Below are positions 1 to 5,724 of a stretch of 5,724 nt of DNA, one piece after another. The notes below the pieces were generated by a model. That model was not told the DNA's origin and searched no databases. It saw only the letters and a list, made by a program, of their open reading frames with translations. The position numbers and the translations under genes are program-made. Origin of the DNA: Alphaproteobacteria bacterium (lineage in GTDB: Bacteria; Pseudomonadota; Alphaproteobacteria; Caulobacterales; Caulobacteraceae). Location of the stretch: positions 1 through 5,724 of the forward strand of contig JAHINZ010000401.1 of assembly GCA_018895795.1 (NCBI GenBank), in the 5' to 3' direction. Positions within the stretch are counted from its first letter, which is position 1; each line of letters starts with the position of its first letter.

Positions 1-527
1 AGACCCGATTGAAGGCGTTGATGCTACGCGGGTTGGAGGGGGACGCCCCCGCCTATCGCGAGTGTCTGGCCCTGCTTGGCGTCCGGCTTCGCGCCTATTT
101 CGCGCGCCGGATGTCCGGCGCGCCCAGCGATGTGGAGGATTTGGTGCAGGAGACGCTATTGGCGGTGCATATCAAGCGGGCGACCTGGGACACGTCCCTG
201 TCGTTCACCGCCTGGGCGCATGCCGTGGCGCGCTACAAGCTGATCGACCACTGGCGGCGCGGCAAGATCCGCCAGACCCTGCCGATCGAGGACCATGCCG
301 AGTTCCTGGCCGCCGAGGAGCATGATCCCGGCGTGGGTCTTGAACTGGACCGGGCCCTGGCCAGCTTGCCGGACCGGCAGCGGGTCCTGGTCAGCGACGT
401 CAAGCTGGCGGGGCTAAGCCTGGCCGAGGCGGGCGCGCGGGCGGGCATTTCCGAAGGCGCGGCCAAGGTCGCCCTGCACCGCGCCCTGAAGTCCCTGGCC
501 GAACGGATGCGCCATGCGGACCGATGA
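1..527 (+). CDS. sigF: ECF-family RNA polymerase sigma factor, SigF-like (5' end cut by window edge)
   Basis: This is an alternative sigma factor that directs RNA polymerase to a small stress regulon. The frame is open to the left edge (first full codon at 3), so the true start lies outside. The in-frame TTG at 9 has no visible ribosome site and is not a convincing start. Residues are counted from that TTG. Sigma region 2 spans about 22-88, with the core-binding stretch DVEDLVQETLLAVH (41-54) and the -10 recognition stretch FTAWAHAVARYKLIDHWRR (66-84). A short linker follows. Region 4 spans about 112-167, with LASLPDRQR and the helix-turn-helix around LSLAEAGARAGISEGAAKVALHRA. There is no region 1 or 3, which is the ECF layout. 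The stop overlaps the start of the next gene, an NrsF-type anti-sigma, which is the arrangement of C. crescentus sigma-F. The ECF family is certain. The sigF symbol rests on that context and on overall resemblance. Confidence 0.9.
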   Translation, partial: TRLKALMLRGLEGDAPAYRECLALLGVRLRAYFARRMSGAPSDVEDLVQETLLAVHIKRATWDTSLSFTAWAHAVARYKLIDHWRRGKIRQTLPIEDHAEFLAAEEHDPGVGLELDRALASLPDRQRVLVSDVKLAGLSLAEAGARAGISEGAAKVALHRALKSLAERMRHADR

Positions 528-1155
528 CCTGATCGACACCCTGGCCGCCGACGCCGGCCCGGCGCCGGGCGGCGCGCCCGCCAAACGCCTGCTGATCGTC
601 GCCGCCCTGGGCGCCGTGGTCGCCCTGACCCTGGTCCTGGCCTGGCTGGGCGTGCGCTCGGATCTCCACGCGGCGATGCTGGGCCCGTTTTTCTGGGTCA
701 AGGCGGTCTATACGGCCCTGTTGGCCGTGGCGGGGTTCTGGGCCTGCGAGCGGTTGTCGCGCCCCACGGAAACCGGCCGGCGAACCTTCTGGCTGGTCGG
801 CGCCGTCTTGATCCTGTTCGTGGGCGCCGGGATCATCCAGATGATGCTGGCCGAGCCCTACCAGCGCATGGGTTTGGTCAAAGGTCACTCGATCGCCCAT
901 TGCCTGCGCAATATTCTGGTCCTGGGGACCCCGATGCTGGTCTTGGCCCTGGTGGTTCTGCGCGGCCTGGCGCCGGCCCGTCCCACCTTGGCGGGCTTCG
1001 CGGCGGGGCTGTTCTCGGGGTCGGTCTGCGCGACGGTCTATGGCCTGCACTGCGCCGAGAGCACCATGGTGTTCGTGGGTTTCTGGTACACGCTGGGCGT
1101 GCTGCTGGTAGCCGGGCTGGGCGCCGTGCTCGGACGATGGGTGCTGCGCTGGTGA
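514..1155 (+). CDS. nrsF: NrsF-type (DUF1109) membrane anti-sigma factor
   Basis: This 213-residue protein is a predicted integral inner-membrane regulator that should hold the adjacent ECF sigma factor inactive until a stress signal arrives. Six hydrophobic segments are visible at roughly 25-46, 59-77, 92-112, 133-150, 157-177 and 185-208, and a short hydrophilic N-terminus (1-24) could contact the sigma factor. Family blocks are PFFWVKAVYT (58-67), HCLRNIL (129-135), TPML (139-142), GLHC (177-180) and FVGFWYT (187-193). C130 and C180 lie in the conserved blocks. In C. crescentus NrsF, two conserved cysteines at almost the same positions have been implicated in the response to cadmium and chromate. 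C78 and C172 are additional. The ATG lies inside the end of the sigma gene (14-base overlap) behind a weak GGA six bases upstream, so translation is probably coupled to sigF. The function is known for the family and inferred here. Confidence 0.9.
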   Translation: MRTDDLIDTLAADAGPAPGGAPAKRLLIVAALGAVVALTLVLAWLGVRSDLHAAMLGPFFWVKAVYTALLAVAGFWACERLSRPTETGRRTFWLVGAVLILFVGAGIIQMMLAEPYQRMGLVKGHSIAHCLRNILVLGTPMLVLALVVLRGLAPARPTLAGFAAGLFSGSVCATVYGLHCAESTMVFVGFWYTLGVLLVAGLGAVLGRWVLRW

Positions 1156-1298
1156 CCGCGACCTGACCGTGCGCGTCGCCTCAGGGTTTTTCATCCTGAC
1201 GGCGCCCGGGTTTGAGGCGGGGTCTTGCCGCGCGTCGCGCGCGCCTTCGCTCGAAAAGGCGCCGGTCTCGCCCTGTGCCGTTCGTCACAGCCCGTCGA

Positions 1299-1327
1299 TT
1301 GACAACGGACTACCTTGATCCTCAAGT
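1299..1327 (+). promoter_or_regulatory. Possible promoter for the second nrsF-like gene (weak)
   Basis: TTGACA at 1299-1304 is a perfect housekeeping-type -35 hexamer. With a 17-base spacer the -10 position reads TCAAGT (1322-1327), which matches TATAAT at only three of six positions. I see no good Caulobacter-type -10 (GCTANAWC) at its preferred distance either. The site lies about 75 bases before the GTG start. It is a candidate only. Confidence 0.2.
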
Positions 1328-1386
1328 GCCGTCGCCCTGACGGCGAAGGCGGCGCACGGGCGTGAGACGCGCTGCGCTGAAACCTT

Positions 1387-1394
1387 GGGGGAGG
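1387..1394 (+). promoter_or_regulatory. Ribosome binding site fixing the GTG start at 1401
   Basis: GGGGGAGG ends six bases before GTG 1401. The longer reading from GTG 1362 has no such site upstream, and its extra 13 residues lack any match to the nrsF N-terminus. The site therefore decides the start. Confidence 0.7.
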
Positions 1395-1400
1395 CTTTCC

Positions 1401-2069
1401 GTGACCATTGATGACGCCTTCGCCCCGCTGGACGACCGCGGCGCCGGTCATGCGGCCTGGACCCAGGCGACGGCGCCGGTTCGCCTGGCCGAAATCGGCG
1501 TGGCGGGCGCCTTTGTGGCCGTGCTGATGGTGCTGATGTGGCTCGGACCGCGCCCCGACCTCGCCACAGCGCCCGCGCAGCCCTTTTTCTGGGTCAAGGC
1601 GATCTACACGGGCGCTCTGGCCCTGGCCGCCCATCGCGCTGTGACGGCCCTGATGCGACGTCGCGGCAACCTTGCGCCGCCGCTCGCCGTCGCCGCCGCC
1701 CTGGTGGCGACCATGCTGATCGCCGCCTCGATTGAAGCCAGCCGGGTCGAGCCGGCGTTGCTCGCACGGCTGTTTCGGCCGGTCGGCATCATGGACTGCT
1801 TTCGCAATATTCTCAGCCTGGCCACGCCGATGCTGATCTTTTCGGCCCTGGGACTGCGCCGGCTGGACCTTGAGCGACCCGCGGCCGTGGGCCTGGCCGC
1901 CGGTCTGTTCTGCGGCGGCGTCGCGGCGACCATCCTGGGCCTGCACTGCCCCCATGCGACCTTTGTCTTCGTGGGCCTTTGGTACACGGCGGCGATCGGG
2001 CTGTGCGGACTGATCGGCGCGGCCGCGCTGGTCCTGGTCCGGCGAGGCGGACCCGCTCGCCCCGAATGA
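1401..2069 (+). CDS. Second NrsF-like (DUF1109) six-pass membrane protein
   Basis: This 222-residue predicted inner-membrane protein is clearly homologous to the preceding nrsF product but strongly diverged. Shared blocks are the WLG-x-RPDL region (47-54, WLGVRSDL in NrsF), PFFWVKAIYT (61-70), DCFRNIL (132-138), TPML (142-145), AGLFCGG (167-173), GLHC (180-183) and FVFVGLWYT (188-196). Six hydrophobic segments are visible at about 30-49, 62-80, 93-112, 138-152, 160-182 and 186-213. C133 and C183 align with C130 and C180 of NrsF, so the proposed redox or metal-sensing pair is kept. C171 and C202 are private to this copy, and it lacks counterparts of C78 and C172. No sigma gene sits directly beside it. 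It may be a second brake on the same ECF factor, a regulator of a distant one, or a paralogue with altered signal specificity. The start is GTG 1401, chosen on the strong Shine-Dalgarno. The family is well supported, and the partner is unknown. Confidence 0.83.
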   Translation: MTIDDAFAPLDDRGAGHAAWTQATAPVRLAEIGVAGAFVAVLMVLMWLGPRPDLATAPAQPFFWVKAIYTGALALAAHRAVTALMRRRGNLAPPLAVAAALVATMLIAASIEASRVEPALLARLFRPVGIMDCFRNILSLATPMLIFSALGLRRLDLERPAAVGLAAGLFCGGVAATILGLHCPHATFVFVGLWYTAAIGLCGLIGAAALVLVRRGGPARPE

Positions 2070-2105
2070 AAAAGGCCCTCCGGATCGCTCCGGAAGGCCC
2101 TGTTT
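2069..2105 (-). terminator. Intrinsic terminator after fba, probably bidirectional
   Basis: The arms are GGCC-C-TCCGGA (2074-2084) and TCCGGA-A-GGCC (2089-2099), with a TCGC tetraloop and one C/A mismatch. On the minus strand the stem is followed by five T residues (complement of 2069-2073), which makes a good terminator for fba. On the plus strand it is followed by CTGTTT, a weaker T-run that could still stop the convergent nrsF-like transcript. The A-run overlaps the TGA stop of the plus-strand gene. Confidence 0.85.
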
Positions 2106-2123
2106 CAGTCGAAGCCCGAAAGC

Positions 2124-3215
2124 CTATTCGGCGGCGGCCTTGCCGGCCGCGGCGCCGAACTTGGCGTGCAGTTCGCCCGACGTATAGCGCTTGGCCATGG
2201 TGGCGGTGGACAGCGGCTTGATCTTGCCGGCGTGACCGGCCGAGCCGAACTCGGTGAAGCGGGCTTCACAGACCTTGCGCATGGCTTCCTTGGCGGGCTT
2301 GAGATAGGCGCGCGGATCGAACTCCTGCGGCTTTTCCATCAGCACCTTGCGGATCGCGCCGGTGATGGCCATCCGGTTGTCGGTGTCGACATTGATCTTG
2401 CGCACGCCGTGCTTGATGCCGCGCTGGATCTCTTCGACCGGCACGCCCCAGGTCTGGGGCATTTCGCCGCCGTACTGGTTGATGATGTCCTGCAGGTCCT
2501 GCGGCACCGAGCTGGAGCCGTGCATCACCAGATGGGTGTTGGGCAGGCGGCGATGGATCTCCTCGATCACATGCATGGCCAGGACGTCGCCGTCGGGCTT
2601 GCGCGTGAACTTGTAGGCCCCGTGGCTGGTGCCCATGGCGATGGCCAGGGCGTCGACGCCGGTCTGCTGCACGAAATCGACCGCCTGGTCGGGATCGGTC
2701 AGCAGCTCGTCGTGGCTGAGCACGCCCTCGAAGCCGTGGCCGTCCTCGGCCTCGCCCATGCCGCTCTCGAGTGACCCGAGCACGCCAAGTTCACCTTCGA
2801 CCGACACGCCGCAGGCATGGGCCATCTGGACCACCTTACGGGTGATCTCGACATTGTAGTCGTAGGAAGCCGGGGTCTTGGCGTCCTCCATCAGCGAGCC
2901 GTCCATCATCACCGAGGTGAAGCCGTACTGGATCGCCGTGGCGCAGGTCGCCGGACCGTTGCCGTGGTCCTGGTGCATGCACACCGGAATGTGCGGATAG
3001 AGCTCGACCAAGCCGTCGATCAGCCGGGTCAGGATGATGTCATTGGCGTAGGACCGCGCGCCGCGCGAGGCCTGGATGATGACCGGCGAATTGACGGCGT
3101 CGGCCGCCTCCATGATCGCCAGACCCTGTTCCATGTTGTTGATATTAAAGGCCGGCAGCCCGTACTCATGCTCCGCCGCATGGTCCAGCAACTGCCTCAG
3201 CGTGATCCTCGCCAC
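2124..3215 (-). CDS. fba: Class II fructose-bisphosphate aldolase
   Basis: This zinc-dependent cytosolic aldolase reversibly splits fructose-1,6-bisphosphate into dihydroxyacetone phosphate and glyceraldehyde-3-phosphate. It has 363 residues, close to the usual 345-360 of the Calvin-cycle (CBB) subtype of class II enzymes. Visible active-site elements are CMHQDHG (79-85) with the catalytic Asp83 and zinc-ligand His84, GFTSVMMDGS (98-107), GELGVLG (141-147), zinc-ligand His198 in GTSHGAYKF, zinc-ligand His232 in VMHGSSS with its phosphate-binding serines, and KINVDTD (273-279). The C-terminus ends in an Ala/Lys-rich tail. The start is GTG, with AGGAG (complement of 3224-3228) eight bases upstream and no better ATG nearby. 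The gene is last in the gap-pgk-fba direction, 127 bases after pgk, and is followed by a strong terminator. A Calvin-cycle role is possible for the subtype, but nothing else here suggests autotrophy. Glycolysis or gluconeogenesis is likelier. Confidence 0.97.
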   Translation of the reverse strand: MARITLRQLLDHAAEHEYGLPAFNINNMEQGLAIMEAADAVNSPVIIQASRGARSYANDIILTRLIDGLVELYPHIPVCMHQDHGNGPATCATAIQYGFTSVMMDGSLMEDAKTPASYDYNVEITRKVVQMAHACGVSVEGELGVLGSLESGMGEAEDGHGFEGVLSHDELLTDPDQAVDFVQQTGVDALAIAMGTSHGAYKFTRKPDGDVLAMHVIEEIHRRLPNTHLVMHGSSSVPQDLQDIINQYGGEMPQTWGVPVEEIQRGIKHGVRKINVDTDNRMAITGAIRKVLMEKPQEFDPRAYLKPAKEAMRKVCEARFTEFGSAGHAGKIKPLSTATMAKRYTSGELHAKFGAAAGKAAAE

Positions 3216-3342
3216 GTGGTCTTCTCCTGCAAGCTTGAAAGGTTTGGGTCGTTTCTTGTTTTTGGGGCGCGACGCTTTTGCGTTCTCTGCCCGGTACTCA
3301 GATTACCGACACGGCCCCTCCCGGAGGCCGCGCCTGAAGCCG
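3216..3342. other. pgk-fba spacer with small stems
   Basis: Between the pgk stop and the fba GTG lie 127 bases with two short hairpins: CGGTA / TACCG (3292-3296 with 3304-3308) and ACGC-TTTT-GCGT (3272-3283). Neither is followed by a T-run in the minus direction, so readthrough from pgk into fba seems likely. The fba Shine-Dalgarno is at 3224-3228. I see no convincing promoter, but the spacer is long enough to hold one. Confidence 0.45.
3224..3228 (-). promoter_or_regulatory. Ribosome binding site of fba
   Basis: On the minus strand AGGAG lies eight bases before GTG 3215. It supports the non-ATG start of fba. Confidence 0.7.
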
Positions 3343-4533
3343 CTAGGTGTTCAAGGCTGAGACACCCGGCAGGTCCTTGCCCTCCATCCACTCAAGAAAC
3401 GCGCCGCCGGCGGTCGAGACGAAGGTCATGTCGCCGACGACACCCGCGTGATTCAGCGCCGACACCGTATCACCGCCGCCCGCCACAGCCACAAGTTTAC
3501 CCGATTTCGCCAGCTTGGCGGCATGTTTCGCCGCTGAAACGGTCGCTTCGTCGAACGGGGGGACCTCGAAAACGCCCAGCGGGCCGTTCCAGATCAGGGT
3601 CTGGCTGGCGTCCATGGCCGCCAGCAGGGTCTTCACCGTCTCGGGACCGGCGTCGAGGATCAGGTCGTCGGGCTGGACCTCATAGACATTGCGGGTCTGC
3701 GCATGGACGCCCGGCTTGACGCTCTTGGCCACCACCACATCGGTCGGCAGCAGCAGCGTGCAGCCGGCCACGGCGGCCAGGTCGATGATCTCCAGGGCGA
3801 TGTCGGCCAGGTCGGGCTCGCACAGCGAGGCGCCGACATCGATCTGGGCCGCGTGCAGGAAGGTGTTGGCCATGCCGCCGCCGATCGCCAGATAGTCCAG
3901 CTTGGTCACCAGGTTGCGCAGCAGGTCCAGCTTGGTCGAGACCTTGGAGCCGCCGACGATGCCGATCACCGGCTTCTTGGGGTTGCCCAGGGCGGCGTCC
4001 AGGGCGTCCAGCTCGCGGCGCATGGCCAGGCCCGGATAGGCCGGCAGCAGGCGGGCCAGGCCTTCGGTCGAGGCGTGGGCGCGGTGGGCGGCGCTGAAGG
4101 CGTCATTGACATAGAGGTCGCCCAGCTTGGCCAGCTGCGCGGCGAAGGCCGGGTCGTTGCCTTCCTCGCCGGCGTGGAAGCGGACGTTTTCCAGCAGGGC
4201 GACGCCGCCGGCCGGCAGGGCGGCGATGACCTTGGCCGCTTCATCGCCGACGCAGTCGCCGGCGAAGGCCACCGGCGCGCCCAGCAGGGCGGCCAGGGGC
4301 TGGGCCACGAAGCCCAGGCTCATGGCCGGAACCACCTTGCCCTTGGGCCGGTCGAAGTGGGCCAGCAGCGCCACCTTGGCGCCCTTGCCGGTCAGGTACT
4401 GGATGGTCGGCAGGGCCGAGCGCAGGCGGGTGTCGTCGGTAATCTTGCCGGCCTCGACAGGCACGTTGAAGTCCACGCGGACCAGGGCGGTCTTGCCGGC
4501 GAGATCGGCGGTGTCGAGGGTGCGGAAGGTCAT
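3343..4533 (-). CDS. pgk: Phosphoglycerate kinase
   Basis: This cytosolic monomeric kinase transfers a phosphate between 1,3-bisphosphoglycerate and ADP to give 3-phosphoglycerate and ATP. It is the step after Gap in glycolysis and is reversible in gluconeogenesis. The 396 residues form a full-length two-domain enzyme. The N-terminal domain carries the substrate residues: VDFNVP (20-25), R36, the AHFDRPKGK loop (58-66, with H59 and R62), R118 in ENVRFH and R151 in AAHRAH. The C-terminal nucleotide domain carries GGSKVSTK (194-201), GGGMANTFL (218-226), WNGPLGVFE (315-323), the GGGDT loop (352-356) and STAGGAFLEW (373-382). The ATG at 4533 has AGGA (complement of 4542-4545) eight bases upstream. 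The loop that usually reads SHLGRPKG is AHFDRPKG here, keeping the key His and Arg, which looks like a lineage variant. The gap-pgk spacer is 177 bases and includes a terminator, so pgk may have its own promoter. Confidence 0.98.
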   Translation of the reverse strand: MTFRTLDTADLAGKTALVRVDFNVPVEAGKITDDTRLRSALPTIQYLTGKGAKVALLAHFDRPKGKVVPAMSLGFVAQPLAALLGAPVAFAGDCVGDEAAKVIAALPAGGVALLENVRFHAGEEGNDPAFAAQLAKLGDLYVNDAFSAAHRAHASTEGLARLLPAYPGLAMRRELDALDAALGNPKKPVIGIVGGSKVSTKLDLLRNLVTKLDYLAIGGGMANTFLHAAQIDVGASLCEPDLADIALEIIDLAAVAGCTLLLPTDVVVAKSVKPGVHAQTRNVYEVQPDDLILDAGPETVKTLLAAMDASQTLIWNGPLGVFEVPPFDEATVSAAKHAAKLAKSGKLVAVAGGGDTVSALNHAGVVGDMTFVSTAGGAFLEWMEGKDLPGVSALNT

Positions 4534-4559
4534 GGCGGGCGTCCTGGCGTCGGTGCGTA

Positions 4560-4594
4560 GATCCTCATCCTTCGACAGGCTCAGGACGAGGATC
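4560..4594. repeat. Palindromic repeat, copy 1
   Basis: A 35-base imperfect palindrome. GATCCTCATCCT (4560-4571) pairs with AGGACGAGGATC (4583-4594) at 11 of 12 positions, with a single A/C mismatch, around the 11-base loop TCGACAGGCTC. The inner 30 bases recur in inverted orientation at 4616-4645 with two differences. It lies in the gap-pgk spacer, upstream of pgk. It resembles, from memory, a short palindrome dispersed between genes in Caulobacter and sphingomonads. Function is unknown. Confidence 0.8.
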
Positions 4595-4615
4595 CAGGAG
4601 CAGGCGTTTGTTCAG

Positions 4616-4645
4616 TCCTCATCCTGAGCCTGTCGAAGGACGAGG
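4616..4645. repeat. Palindromic repeat, copy 2 (inverted)
   Basis: This is the reverse complement of 4563-4592 with two mismatches in 30 bases. CCTCATCCT (4617-4625) pairs with AGGACGAGG (4637-4645), with the same single A/C mismatch, around the loop GAGCCTGTCGA. That loop is the exact reverse complement of copy 1's loop. Because the two copies face each other, they could also pair with one another into one long stem with a spacer of about 23 bases. Confidence 0.8.
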
Positions 4646-4650
4646 GCGGT

Positions 4651-4664
4651 CCCGCCGGAGCGGG
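4651..4664. repeat. Short hairpin CCCGC-CGGA-GCGGG
   Basis: A perfect five-base stem with a four-base loop lies between palindromic copy 2 and the gap terminator. It may simply be GC-rich background or an accessory stem. No function is assigned. Confidence 0.35.
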
Positions 4665-4670
4665 CTAAGG

Positions 4671-4700
4671 AAAACCCCCGCTCTCTGGGAGAACGGGGGT
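4671..4700 (-). terminator. Intrinsic terminator after gap
   Basis: On the minus strand ACCCCCG pairs perfectly with CGGGGGT (4694-4700 with 4674-4680). Inside is a further TCTC/GAGA stem around a three-base loop, separated by one C/A mismatch. A TTTTCC run follows immediately (complement of 4669-4674). It begins 10 bases after the gap stop codon. It should end or attenuate gap transcription before pgk. Confidence 0.88.
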
Positions 4701-4710
4701 CTGATAGGTT

Positions 4711-5718
<1,008 letters not shown>

Positions 5719-5724
5719 GGGGCG

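Larger units (their letters stand above)
1156..1400. other. Hairpin-rich spacer between the two nrsF-like genes
   Basis: This 245-base stretch has no convincing gene. It can form several stems. One is CGCC-TCAGG / CCTGA-C-GGCG (1177-1204, nine pairs with one bulged base and a nine-base T-rich loop). Another is the perfect seven-base stem GCGCCTT / AAGGCGC (1241-1247 with 1256-1262). A third is CGCGCG / CGCGCG (1229-1234 with 1238-1243), which excludes the second. None is followed by a T-run on the plus strand, so none is a textbook terminator. The length suggests that the downstream gene may have its own promoter, but the spacer could also be an internal leader of a sigF-nrsF-paralogue transcript. 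Confidence 0.5.

Noticed and set aside
9..11. TTG as the real start of the sigma factor gene
   Set aside because: The frame stays open upstream to the window edge, no ribosome site can be seen, and the protein would begin abruptly at region 2's first helix. The gene is more likely cut by the window.
400..1194. Long minus-strand open frame (264 codons) opposite sigF-nrsF
   Set aside because: Its low-complexity Gln/Arg/Gly/His composition and complete overlap with two well-supported genes mark it as a shadow frame.
1362..1400. Upstream GTG start adding 13 residues to the second nrsF-like gene
   Set aside because: The strong GGGGGAGG site sits inside this stretch at ideal distance from GTG 1401, and the added residues match nothing in the paralogue.
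1156..1400. Riboswitch or small RNA gene in the spacer
   Set aside because: No known riboswitch core was recognised, and the stems are what high GC content could yield by chance.
2166..2774. Plus-strand open frame opposite fba
   Set aside because: It is antisense to the aldolase, with shadow-type composition and no domain.
3703..4560. Long plus-strand open frame (285 codons) opposite pgk
   Set aside because: It is exactly antisense to a certain gene, rich in Gly, Gln, His and Val as expected from a GC-rich shadow frame, and has no recognisable domain.
4560..4645. Insertion sequence or MITE with terminal inverted repeats
   Set aside because: There are only about 86 bases in total, no transposase and no clear target duplication. 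Each arm is itself a hairpin, which fits a REP-like pair better.

Overview
The window looks like a piece of an alphaproteobacterial chromosome, most likely Caulobacter or a close relative. It is GC-rich and contains an ECF sigma factor overlapping a six-pass NrsF-type (DUF1109) membrane anti-sigma gene, next to gap, pgk and fba. From memory, this matches the neighbourhood of the sigF-nrsF locus of Caulobacter crescentus. The lineage call is inference and no database was searched.

Left part, plus strand (1-2069): a 5'-truncated ECF sigma factor (sigF-like) overlaps nrsF by 14 bases. After a 245-base hairpin-rich gap comes a second, divergent NrsF-like gene that starts at GTG 1401 behind a strong Shine-Dalgarno. 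The two NrsF-like proteins share the PFFWVKA, C-(L/F)-RNIL, TPML, GLHC and FVFVG-x-WYT blocks, including two aligned cysteines. In C. crescentus the NrsF/sigma-F pair has been linked to heavy-metal stress (cadmium, chromate), and the conserved cysteines are thought to matter for sensing. The sequence therefore shows one sigma factor followed by two candidate membrane regulators.

Right part, minus strand (2124-5718): three central carbon genes, transcribed gap, then pgk, then fba. They encode glyceraldehyde-3-phosphate dehydrogenase, phosphoglycerate kinase and class II fructose-bisphosphate aldolase, all apparently intact with their active-site residues. Together they interconvert fructose-1,6-bisphosphate and 3-phosphoglycerate. 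In Caulobacter, where glucose is mainly degraded by the Entner-Doudoroff route, aldolase probably works largely in the gluconeogenic direction (established knowledge applied by inference). A strong intrinsic terminator follows gap, so pgk-fba may be expressed partly independently. The gap-pgk spacer also carries two palindromic repeats in inverted arrangement. The plus and minus gene sets converge on a hairpin terminator at about 2069-2105.

I see no RNA genes, transposases, CRISPR arrays or prophage genes. The window is mostly ordinary core sequence. Its most unusual points are the tandem NrsF paralogue and the paired palindromes.
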